The translations under genes and the position numbers were made by a program. 64,000 nucleotides of DNA, from assembly GCA_964489835.1 (NCBI GenBank), contig CAZBBC010000002.1:53621-117620 (forward strand), given 5' to 3'. Below, one piece after another: positions 35,809 to 44,026 of the stretch; within the stretch, counting starts at the first letter, position 1, and each line of letters begins with the position of its first letter. This DNA comes from CAZBBC01 sp964489835. GTDB taxonomy: Bacteria > Calditrichota > Calditrichia > JAJRVZ01. The notes under the pieces are model-generated. The model did no database searches. It had not been told where the DNA came from and was given only the letters and a program-made list of their open reading frames with translations.

Positions 35809-38196
35809 ATGAATTTATTTAATTTTAAAAGTGTTATCGGGATATTGATTGTGGCATTGTTGGCAAGTGTTACCATCTTAGCATTATTTGCGTGCAATAA
35901 TAATGATAAAATTTCTATGGAAGAAAAAATTAAGGATTTGATCTCGCGGATGACGCTTGAAGAGAAAGTCGGTATGACTGTTGGCGATGGAAGATTTTTG
36001 CCCTCAGCAAGTCAAACCGCAGAAAAAAATGTAGAAGTTCCTATTGCCAACCGAAATTCAAAAATGCTAATACCTCGTCTTTCTATTAAGACAACGGCGC
36101 TTACCGATGGACCATCGGGAATAAACAAAAATGCTCCTCCTGAAGGAGCCACAGAGTATACTTACACGACCTCGTTTCCAACATCAACATGTTTGGCCGC
36201 TACATGGAATACCGCCTTGGTTGAGAATGTGGGAAAGGCTTTTGGGAATGAGCTTCTTGAGTACGACTATGATCTGGTGCTAATGCCTGCACTAAACCTG
36301 CATCGTAATCCCAAATGCGGTCGTAATTTCGAGTACTACTCTGAGGATCCATTGCTTTCAGGAAAATTAGCTGCTTCAATGGTTAATGGTTTGCAGTCCA
36401 ATGGTGTAGGTGCTACACTGAAACATTTTGTAGGAAACAACCAGGAGACTAATAGAAGAAAATATAATGCTGTAATCAGTCGAAGAGCTTTGCGTGAAAT
36501 TTATTTGCGTGGATTTGAAATTGCAGTTAGAGAAAGCCATCCTAAAGCCATAATGACTTCATATAATAAACTCAATGGTTTCTATACTCCAGAAATTCCA
36601 GATATGTTGCAAAATATTGTACGGAAAGAATGGGGATTTGATGGTCTTTATATGACCGATTTTGATATGCATTATGGAGATGCTGTAGCCCAGGTGAGAG
36701 CCGGAATTAATATGATTATGAGTGGTAGTATGCGGGAGTATGATGAAATAACCAATGCATTGAGAAATAAAACTCTTGATGAGAGTGTACTTGATGAAAA
36801 TTTAGTTTACAACATGAAACTCAAACTAAGTTCACCTAGCATGAAGGGATATAGGCCATCTCTAAAGCCAGATTTGGAAGCTCATGCAAAAATAGCCAGA
36901 GAGGCAGCGGGTGAAGGGATGGTGCTGCTTAAGAATAAAAATAATACTCTACCAATTAACACGGGGAAAACGGTTGCTGTATTTGGCAAAATATCATATT
37001 ATTTGATAGCCTATGGAACAGGTAGCGGAAGCGTCAGAAGCATTAAATATGCTATATCTGTTAACGAAGGACTCAAGTCGGCCGGTTTTGATGTATTGGA
37101 GGAGATGGAGAAATCATATCTTGCTTTTATTGAAAGAACAAAGAGAGAAAATCTTGTACCACCTTATTTTGATAATCCTAAAATGCGTGCTGATAATGAC
37201 ATAACCGGTGACCAGGCGCCACCACATTTCAAGGAAAGATTAGTCGCCTTTAGTAAAGAACAGCCTCTGCCAAAAGCAGATATCGAAAAATATGAATCCG
37301 ATTCTGATATTGCTGTTATTACACTGGGCAGAAGCGGCGGTGAGAACTATGAAAATGGATATCTCCCTATAAATCAAATAGAACTTGACCTTGTACGCAA
37401 TGTTTGTGATGTTTATCATGCCGCAGGGAAAAAGGTGGTCGTAGTACTTAATGTTGGAGGCGTTTGGGAAACAGCGAGCTGGCGCGACTATCCTGACGCC
37501 ATTCTTTTGGCATGGCAACCCGGACAAGAGGGTGGACATGTTGTTGCTGATATATTAACAGGTAAGGTTAACCCTTCCGGAAAATTACCTGATTCATTTC
37601 CTATAAAGTATGATGATGTGCCTTCCGCAAGTAGTTTCCCCGGAGAGCCGGCTGAGGACCCGATCAACTCATTCTACAAAGAGGGAATTTATGTTGGTTA
37701 TCGTTATTACGATTCTTTTAATATACCCACGGCTTACGCGTTTGGTTTTGGGATGTCCTACACAACCTTTGACTACTCCGACCTGAAGTTGAGCAGCAGC
37801 AGCTTCGCCTCAAAAATGAAAGTTACCATAATGGTGAAGAATACCGGGAGCGTGGCCGGCAAAGAGGTTGTTCAATTATACCTGTCAGCTCCTACAACTA
37901 AGATTGAGAAACCAGAACAGGAACTAAAGGGGTTTGCAAAAACGCGGTTGCTGAAGCCTGGCGAAAGCCAGCAACTTTCTTTTGAATTGGATGCGCGTGC
38001 CCTGGCTTCCTTCTGGAGCGGAATTAGTGCATGGGTAGCAGACAAAGGTAATTACGAGGTGCGTATCGGAGCATCGTCGAAAGATCTCCGCCTTAAAGGC
38101 TCGTTTATTTTGCCAGAAGATGTAATTGTTGAAAAAGTACATGACGTACTATATCCTAATTTTGTAATCAAGGAATTGAGCCGGGTTAATAAATAA
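35809..38196 (+). CDS. GH3 beta-glycosidase lipoprotein
   Basis: 795 residues, ATG after AAAGGAGAAGTC. Lipoprotein signal ending LALFACNN (Cys about 29). The GH3 barrel starts at KDLISRMTLEEKVGM, with TDGPSG, GRNFEYYSEDPLLSG, LKHFVGNNQETNR and MTDFD (nucleophile Asp about 284, in GLYMTDFDMHYGD). The second alpha/beta sandwich carries EGMVLLKNKNNTLPI and the acid/base region around GRSGGENYENGYLPI. The end has a fibronectin III-like domain (VTIMVKNTGSVAGKEVVQLYL). Most such enzymes are exo-beta-glucosidases or beta-xylosidases; the substrate is not decidable here. Flanked on both sides by directly repeated MITE-like elements. Confidence 0.93.
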   Translation: MNLFNFKSVIGILIVALLASVTILALFACNNNDKISMEEKIKDLISRMTLEEKVGMTVGDGRFLPSASQTAEKNVEVPIANRNSKMLIPRLSIKTTALTDGPSGINKNAPPEGATEYTYTTSFPTSTCLAATWNTALVENVGKAFGNELLEYDYDLVLMPALNLHRNPKCGRNFEYYSEDPLLSGKLAASMVNGLQSNGVGATLKHFVGNNQETNRRKYNAVISRRALREIYLRGFEIAVRESHPKAIMTSYNKLNGFYTPEIPDMLQNIVRKEWGFDGLYMTDFDMHYGDAVAQVRAGINMIMSGSMREYDEITNALRNKTLDESVLDENLVYNMKLKLSSPSMKGYRPSLKPDLEAHAKIAREAAGEGMVLLKNKNNTLPINTGKTVAVFGKISYYLIAYGTGSGSVRSIKYAISVNEGLKSAGFDVLEEMEKSYLAFIERTKRENLVPPYFDNPKMRADNDITGDQAPPHFKERLVAFSKEQPLPKADIEKYESDSDIAVITLGRSGGENYENGYLPINQIELDLVRNVCDVYHAAGKKVVVVLNVGGVWETASWRDYPDAILLAWQPGQEGGHVVADILTGKVNPSGKLPDSFPIKYDDVPSASSFPGEPAEDPINSFYKEGIYVGYRYYDSFNIPTAYAFGFGMSYTTFDYSDLKLSSSSFASKMKVTIMVKNTGSVAGKEVVQLYLSAPTTKIEKPEQELKGFAKTRLLKPGESQQLSFELDARALASFWSGISAWVADKGNYEVRIGASSKDLRLKGSFILPEDVIVEKVHDVLYPNFVIKELSRVNK

Positions 38197-38242
38197 TGTT
38201 TTATTAAACGCGTCAATCGTTGTGTAAAAATAGAATATTTTA

Positions 38243-38374
38243 TAAACGCAGAGCGGACTAATAAAAAATACAAAATAAAAGATATAAAATATTTATATCA
38301 ATCCAATAAAGCAATTATTACTCTTTTTGTATTTTGTATTAATTATTTATTATTATCCTTCTCTGCGTTAAAAA
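38243..38374 (+). repeat. MITE-like element, copy 4, after GH3
   Basis: TATAAACGCAGAG at the left and CTCTGCGTTAAAA at the right. The interior 38257-38357 is nearly identical to copy 3, with a few substitutions. Shortest and cleanest copy of the family, about 130 bases, no coding capacity. Confidence 0.82.
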
Positions 38375-38402
38375 TGACACAGGCAGTAAAAATAATATTT
38401 TC

Positions 38403-38447
38403 CAATTCCGTAGGAATTGAACCAGAAACCCCGAATGTAATTCGGGG
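38403..38447. repeat. Two GTA-loop hairpins
   Basis: CAATTCC-GTA-GGAATTG (38403-38419) and CCCCGAAT-GTA-ATTCGGGG (38429-38447). Different stems, same loop, nine bases apart. The following 100 bases up to the GH16 gene hold a fragment related to AATCCGTGAAAATCCGTG repeats. Confidence 0.85.
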
Positions 38448-38554
38448 AAGATAAAAACAAAAAAAAATTAATCCGTGAAAATCCGTGTCAGTCTGCGCCT
38501 GATCCGGCTTCGACGGATAATCCAGAAATAATAGATTATTGGGTGATAAAATAA

Positions 38555-39877
38555 ATGAAAGGTAAAATAATGAAACATTCAGAGAATTTTAATAATGATA
38601 TTTTGAACAATACTTACTCCCTCCCAAAATATATTAAAATGAGTACAAAGTTAGTCCTCATTCTTTTTATTCTCACTTTAGCAACATCATGTGTAAAAAC
38701 CGATTCACCAGAAACCATCGACCTATCCAAAAATTGGCGTTTTTCTGCTGATGAAAATAATACAGGTCTGTCTGAAAAATGGCATATGCCCAATTTTGAT
38801 GACACACACTGGGATAAAATTGATGCGGGAAAACGGTGGGAAGATCAGGGATACCCGGATTTGGACGCTTATGCCTGGTACAGAAAAACCGTTGACGTTC
38901 CATCGGGTTGGAATGGGAAAGATGTATGGCTAAAATTTGGTGGTGTAAACGATGCCTACGAATTGTTTATCAATGGTAAAAGTGTAAGTTTTTTTGGAGA
39001 AGCAAATATTAGCTTTGCCAGTAAGCCATCATTTTCAGAGATATCCAAACACTTAAAATATGGAGAGACCAATCATATAGTAGTAAAAGTAAATGACTGG
39101 GGAAACAGTGGTGGTTTGTGGCGTTCACCAGTTCTCTTGACAACGGATGAAGATGACATTAAAAATATATTGGGCCCGATGTCGGAGACCCAATATACAC
39201 CGGAGAGCCTGGGATACGAACTTTTTTGGGAAGATCAATTCGATGGCGATAAACTGGATCCTGAAAAATGGGCAGTCAGAGGTATCGGGCCTCGCGCGGC
39301 AGGCTATGTGTCTCCCGAAGCGGTTAAAGTAAAGGACGGATATCTGGAATTATTAGCTATTAAAAAAGATGATTCTGTTCTGGTCGGTGCTGTGGGCACC
39401 CAGGGCCGTTTCATGACAAAGTATGGATATTTTGAATGCCGGGCGCAGCTCCAAAAGTCTCCGGGAAACTGGGCCGCATTTTGGATTCAATCCACTGATA
39501 TTGCCAAAGGAGAAGATCCTGGAAAATATGGGGTAGAGATCGATATCATGGAGCATTTCAAAAAGATGGGGAAAGATATCGTTTCACATAATATCCACTG
39601 GGCCTATGGACCAAACCAACAGACTGTGGGAGCCCTGGAAAGTAAACGTGAGGGGGTTAGCGAGGGCTTTCATACTTTCGCAGTAGAATGGACCCCTGAG
39701 AAATATGCATTTTTTGTGGATGGATATAAGTATTACGAGCTAACTAATGCCATATCACATATTGAAGAATACATGATTCTCAGTATGGAACTTCCAGGTA
39801 CCATGGAAGGCTTAAAAGATACCGTATTTCCAGATGTTTACATTATAGATTATGTAAAAGTGTATAAGAAAAAATAG
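38555..39877 (+). CDS. GH16 endo-glycanase lipoprotein with N-terminal sandwich
   Basis: 440 residues from 38555; starts at 38570 or 38639 are possible, the last giving a compact lipoprotein signal (MSTKLVLILFILTLATSC). Residues about 55-200 form a galactose-binding-like sandwich as in GH2 enzymes (WHMPNFDDTHWDKIDAGKRW, VWLKFGGVNDAYELFINGK, NDWGNSGGLWRSPVLL). Residues about 215-440 are GH16: YELFWEDQFDGDKLDPEKW, TKYGYFECRAQL, and EIDIMEH near 328 with the nucleophile and acid/base glutamates in the E-x-D-x-x-E pattern, then HTFAVEWTPEKYAFFVDG. GH16 members cut beta-1,3/1,4 glucans, agar, carrageenan or porphyran; the subfamily cannot be told by eye. The fusion is uncommon but known in marine Bacteroidota. 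Confidence 0.9.
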   Translation: MKGKIMKHSENFNNDILNNTYSLPKYIKMSTKLVLILFILTLATSCVKTDSPETIDLSKNWRFSADENNTGLSEKWHMPNFDDTHWDKIDAGKRWEDQGYPDLDAYAWYRKTVDVPSGWNGKDVWLKFGGVNDAYELFINGKSVSFFGEANISFASKPSFSEISKHLKYGETNHIVVKVNDWGNSGGLWRSPVLLTTDEDDIKNILGPMSETQYTPESLGYELFWEDQFDGDKLDPEKWAVRGIGPRAAGYVSPEAVKVKDGYLELLAIKKDDSVLVGAVGTQGRFMTKYGYFECRAQLQKSPGNWAAFWIQSTDIAKGEDPGKYGVEIDIMEHFKKMGKDIVSHNIHWAYGPNQQTVGALESKREGVSEGFHTFAVEWTPEKYAFFVDGYKYYELTNAISHIEEYMILSMELPGTMEGLKDTVFPDVYIIDYVKVYKKK

Positions 39878-39883
39878 CTTATT

Positions 39884-39973
39884 ATGAAAAGACGACATTT
39901 TCTTCAAAGCCTGACGCAGTCCGTGACTTCATTGACAGTCAATCATGAATCTCAGGTCGGTTTATTATTTTAA
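39884..39973 (+). pseudogene. Stub of a Tat-exported protein gene
   Basis: ATG at 39884, seven bases after the GH16 stop. MKRRHFLQSLTQSVTSLTVN begins like a twin-arginine signal peptide of the sulfatase or Gfo/Idh/MocA type but stops after 29 codons at the edge of a repeat (AAACCACGGAGTGACACGG). The body of the gene is missing. Confidence 0.45.
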
Positions 39974-40014
39974 ACCACGGAGTGACACGGATAAATACAC
40001 GAAAAATTTTTTTT

Positions 40015-40116
40015 AAGATTTCTCGTTCTTTCCTATGGAAATCACTCGAAATGACAATCTAAGACTGTCATTTCGAACGAAAATAAGGATGAAATCCGAA
40101 TTTGAGGAGAAATCTT
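40015..40116. repeat. 102-base inverted repeat upstream of GH28
   Basis: AAGATTTCTC (40015-40024) is complementary to GAGAAATCTT (40107-40116), and CGAAATGACA (40047-40056) to TGTCATTTCG (40066-40075). This is the dispersed TGTCATTTCGAACGAA ... GAGAAATCT repeat seen in many Bacteroidota genomes, here as a self-complementary pair. Confidence 0.75.
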
Positions 40117-40147
40117 ATCTACTTAGAAAAACGTAAGGATTCGTTCT

Positions 40148-42754
40148 ATGTATATAATCAATTTCTACAAAGGCTCAAGAAAAATTAAAACCATAGTTTT
40201 TTTGATTTTAATAGCATTATCTTTTCTTTTATCACCCGCGATCGCTTCCCAACCTGCTTTTTATAATGTTACAGAGTTTGGTGCCATAGGTGACGGCAAA
40301 ACGAAAGATACACAGGCCATTCAAGCTGCCATTCAATCAGCAAATAAAGCAGGTGGTGGTACCGTCTATTTCCCAGCGGGAACTTATTTATCTGGAACCA
40401 TCTATTTAAAGGATCACATCAGTTTAAATCTTGAGTTCGGCGCGGTCCTTCTGGGAAGTACAAACGTGGACGATTATCCGCTAAATAAAACCGGCTATCC
40501 CTCCGGATCGGATCGGTATGTGGCCCGGGCCTTAATTTGGGGAGAAGATCTCCATAATATTACAATCACCGGGAGGGGAACAATAGACGGACAGGGCTCC
40601 TATTTTGCTGACAATCTGGTTCCGCAAAAGGAATGGGAGGAATTGGTAAGTATTTATACCGATACAACCCGTTATCGTACACAGCCATTTTATATCAACC
40701 GTCCTTTTCTTATCCGCCTCGTCTCCTGTAAAAAAGTTCTAATTGAAAAAATAACCCTACAAAAACCAGCGATGTGGATGCAGCAATATCTGAACTGCGA
40801 TTTTGTTACGTTTCGGGATGTTAACATTTACAGCCATGGCAGTCCAAACAATGATCTGATTGATATTGACGGTTCGCAGAATGTCATAATATCCGGTTGT
40901 TACGGTGATTCGGATGATGATGGTATCACTCTAAAGAGTACCACTGGACGGCCTGTTCAAAATATTGCGATTTCTGATTGCATTATTCGTTGCCGGACAA
41001 ATGCCATAAAAGCAGGCACGGAATCATCCGGTGGTTTTAAAGATATTACGATTACCAATTGTATCATAAAACCTTCTCAGGTTGATACGGGATATTCCGG
41101 GCGATCTGAGGGATTTGCTGGAATTGCACTAGAAATAGTGGATGGCGGTTCGCTGGATCGCGTGACAATATCCAATATCACCATCGAAGATATGGCTGCG
41201 CCAATTTTTTTACGATTAGGCAACAGGGCAAGACCTTACAGACCGAATCAAAGTAAAGCACCGATTGGTACATTCAAAAATGTAAAAATTAGTAATATTA
41301 TAGCTGCCAATGCCGGCAGGAACGGTTGCTCCATCCTTGGTATAGAGAACCATTATATAGAAAATGTGTCGATCTCCAATGTGTATATCAATTTTGATGG
41401 TGGGGGGACGAAGGCACAGGCCGAAGCAGAATATCCGGAAAATGATGAAGATTATCCGGAAAGTACCCGGTATGGGGATTTGCCAGCCTACGGTTTCTTC
41501 TGTCGTCATGTGGATGGTCTGACCTTTCGAGATGTTGAATTTAGTTTTAACGATCATGAGGAACGATCGCCATTAATTTGTGATGATGTGAAAAATCTTA
41601 AACTCTTTAATTTCAATGGACAAGTTTCTAAAGAGGCGTTAGCGCAGATGATATTAAAAGATTGTCATGATGTATTTATCAGCGAATGTCAACCGCCGGA
41701 TATGGATGTGTTTATGCGCCTTGAACAAAATTCTGATCGGATAAAAGTGATCGGTAATGACTTCAACCGGGTAAAAAGACCGTTTATCTTGGATGAATCA
41801 GTGATAATGTCTTCACTTGAGGTTGTCTATAATCTTCCGGCCGATCTCACATTATTTTCCATGTTAGAGCCAACCATTGAAAGAAACGATTTCGGCCACC
41901 TTAAGATGCGGTCGTTTACATCAAATTCAGATATTCGTTATACATTAGATGGTTCGGATGTTACTTTAAAATCTAAAAAATATACCCAGCCATTTCTACA
42001 GGTAGGTGACTGTATTATAAAAGCTAAAGTTTTTAAGGATAGGTGGGAAAGCCGCACGGCTGTTTCGAATCTTCCCCGCTTGCAAGTAATGGCCCCTAAA
42101 ATTGATCCGCCCCATTCGTTTTTTTACAAGTCTGTGAAGATAACTTTAGATTGTGCGACACCGAACGCTGTAATTCACTATTCATTTGATGATACAATTC
42201 CGGTTACAGACTGGGCAGTCTATACAAAACCATTCGATCTGAAAAAAAGCGGTATACTCAAAGTCCGGGCATTAAAGAAGGGATATCGCCAAAGTGAAAT
42301 AGCGGTTTCAATGAATGAACTGGTGCCGGAGGAGAATGGTGTCCAATATCGATACTATTTAGGAAAATGGGATAAAATCCCGGATGTTCTTGAACTAACG
42401 CCAGAAAAAACAGGTGTTATTAAACAGTTTCGTCTCGATGAGGTTGGAACACGTAAAACTGATTTTGCCCTGTTGATGATTGGGTTTGTAACTGTTAAAG
42501 AGGCAGGAATCTATACCTTTTATTCTGGATCCAATGATGGGAGTAAGTTGTATGTTGATAATGCGCTTTTAATTGATAATGACGGTTCCCATGGTTTTTT
42601 GGAATCGGCTGGGGACATTTATTTATCAAAGGGGATACACTCTATTGAAGTGCGCTATTTGCAGCAAGGTGGATCACAAAGTTTAAAAATCTCCTGGCGG
42701 GGTGAAGATTTTGAGAAACGTGAGTTGTCTGCTGAAGTATTAAAGGCATTTTGA
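40148..42754 (+). CDS. GH28-type pectinase with C-terminal PA14
   Basis: 868 residues. Signal peptide to PAIASQ. FYNVTEFGAIGDGKTKDTQAI and GGGTVYFPAGTYLSGTIYLKD open the GH28 beta-helix. The catalytic acids are visible in SPNNDLIDIDGS and YGDSDDDGITLKS (about 235-262). The usual GHG motif that follows in polygalacturonases is replaced by CRTNAIKAGTESSGG, as in other bacterial GH28-like branches, so polygalacturonan may not be the substrate. From about 590: two chitobiase-type sandwiches (DIRYTLDGSDVTLKSKKY and AVIHYSFDDTIPVTDWAVY) and a PA14 domain (about 730-868, FYSGSNDGSKLYVDN, YLSKGIHSIEVRYLQQGGS). The same PA14 tail ends both GH78 enzymes. Acts outside the cell on pectic chains. Confidence 0.88.
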   Translation: MYIINFYKGSRKIKTIVFLILIALSFLLSPAIASQPAFYNVTEFGAIGDGKTKDTQAIQAAIQSANKAGGGTVYFPAGTYLSGTIYLKDHISLNLEFGAVLLGSTNVDDYPLNKTGYPSGSDRYVARALIWGEDLHNITITGRGTIDGQGSYFADNLVPQKEWEELVSIYTDTTRYRTQPFYINRPFLIRLVSCKKVLIEKITLQKPAMWMQQYLNCDFVTFRDVNIYSHGSPNNDLIDIDGSQNVIISGCYGDSDDDGITLKSTTGRPVQNIAISDCIIRCRTNAIKAGTESSGGFKDITITNCIIKPSQVDTGYSGRSEGFAGIALEIVDGGSLDRVTISNITIEDMAAPIFLRLGNRARPYRPNQSKAPIGTFKNVKISNIIAANAGRNGCSILGIENHYIENVSISNVYINFDGGGTKAQAEAEYPENDEDYPESTRYGDLPAYGFFCRHVDGLTFRDVEFSFNDHEERSPLICDDVKNLKLFNFNGQVSKEALAQMILKDCHDVFISECQPPDMDVFMRLEQNSDRIKVIGNDFNRVKRPFILDESVIMSSLEVVYNLPADLTLFSMLEPTIERNDFGHLKMRSFTSNSDIRYTLDGSDVTLKSKKYTQPFLQVGDCIIKAKVFKDRWESRTAVSNLPRLQVMAPKIDPPHSFFYKSVKITLDCATPNAVIHYSFDDTIPVTDWAVYTKPFDLKKSGILKVRALKKGYRQSEIAVSMNELVPEENGVQYRYYLGKWDKIPDVLELTPEKTGVIKQFRLDEVGTRKTDFALLMIGFVTVKEAGIYTFYSGSNDGSKLYVDNALLIDNDGSHGFLESAGDIYLSKGIHSIEVRYLQQGGSQSLKISWRGEDFEKRELSAEVLKAF

Positions 42755-42846
42755 GATGAATTATTTAGCTTGGATAATTAATTTCTTAAGAATTCTATAT
42801 AAGTTTTTTCTCTGCGTCTGTGTGAGAAATTTATAATAGGATAAAA

Positions 42847-44025
42847 TTGGTCCTGATTAAAACGATAATTTGTATCGATCTTGTATTCCTCTTGGCTGTG
42901 AACCTCACAATGGCACAGGAACAACCAACAACAAAACATTTTATCTGGGATAACCGCTTACCATTTCCCTCAGGAGAAAAGATGTCCTATCCCGCTGAAG
43001 TTGTAGATATAATGGTTCATCGTGCCGGTTCTGATAGCTATCACTTTTTACATGATGCCGCAATTGTCCAACACAAGAATACACTTTTTACTGCCTGGTA
43101 CAATTGCCCGCAGGGTGAAATGCAAGAATCGTCTCTCATACGAGGACGAAGATCCGGGGATGGGGGTCTTACCTGGTCTGATATTGAAATTATTGCATAT
43201 GATAAAGAAATGAAAGGGATCATGTATGTACCGGTAGTTTTTCTATCCAACCAGGGTACTTTATATGCCTTTGTTTCAAATATGGAGGGTGGTCCTGATT
43301 TAGTTACCCGATGTGAAGTTTTTATTCTAAATGAGAATAATAATTCCTGGAGCAGTCACGGCTATATTACAGGCCCTTTTTTACCTAATTGTAATCCAAT
43401 AAAAATGGAAAACAATAATTTTATTATGGCTGGCAGGATGGCGAGTGAGCCCGGGAAAAAGCCAACTATCCCGGCGGTTGCTATAAGCCATGGAGACAAT
43501 GTGACAGAAAAGTGGGAGGTTGTTCCTCTGAAATATAACGCACGTCTGCCCTCTAAAGAAATCCCGGACTTTCCCGAAACGACCGTCATCGTTGATGGAA
43601 ATACTATTACTGCTTTTATCAGAAATCATTCAAAATATCCACTGCTATTTATCAGTGAAAATTATGGTCATACCTGGTCCGACCCGCAGGTACATAATTT
43701 TCCGTTTGCATCATCGAAGATATATGCAGGTACGTTAAGTAACGGACAGTATTTTGTACTGGCAAATATAGTATCCGGCGGTTATCGTGATCTATTGACT
43801 CTTGCCGTGGGCCGCCCGGGAAAAAAACAATTTTCCAAAATTTGGAAAATTCGGGAGGGATATTGTAATAAATTAGGCTCAGGACCAGAATGGTCCTATC
43901 CAAGTGCGACAGAATATGCCGGAAAATTATATGTCGTCTATACCTCTGAAAAACATCATTGCTGCCTCACAATCATTCCAATTAGCTCCCTACAGATTGA
44001 TGAAGCTGAGAGCGGAGATAAATAA
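42847..44025 (+). CDS. BNR/Asp-box sialidase-like propeller, secreted
   Basis: 392 residues. TTG start at 42847, with a signal peptide (CIDLVFLLAVNLTMAQE). Asp-boxes of the S-x-D-x-G-x-x-W type are visible in RRSGDGGLTWSD and SENYGHTWSD, and the early HDAAIVQHKNTLFTAWYN is common in six-bladed BNR propellers of glycan loci. The FRIP motif and clear Arg triad of GH33 sialidases are not evident, so true sialidase activity is doubtful. Related propellers act as GH33 or unassigned hydrolases on acidic sugars, including Kdo/Dha-like sugars of RG-II. The next gene starts two bases after its stop, so the two are surely cotranslated. Confidence 0.7.
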   Translation: MVLIKTIICIDLVFLLAVNLTMAQEQPTTKHFIWDNRLPFPSGEKMSYPAEVVDIMVHRAGSDSYHFLHDAAIVQHKNTLFTAWYNCPQGEMQESSLIRGRRSGDGGLTWSDIEIIAYDKEMKGIMYVPVVFLSNQGTLYAFVSNMEGGPDLVTRCEVFILNENNNSWSSHGYITGPFLPNCNPIKMENNNFIMAGRMASEPGKKPTIPAVAISHGDNVTEKWEVVPLKYNARLPSKEIPDFPETTVIVDGNTITAFIRNHSKYPLLFISENYGHTWSDPQVHNFPFASSKIYAGTLSNGQYFVLANIVSGGYRDLLTLAVGRPGKKQFSKIWKIREGYCNKLGSGPEWSYPSATEYAGKLYVVYTSEKHHCCLTIIPISSLQIDEAESGDK

Positions 44026-44026
44026 A

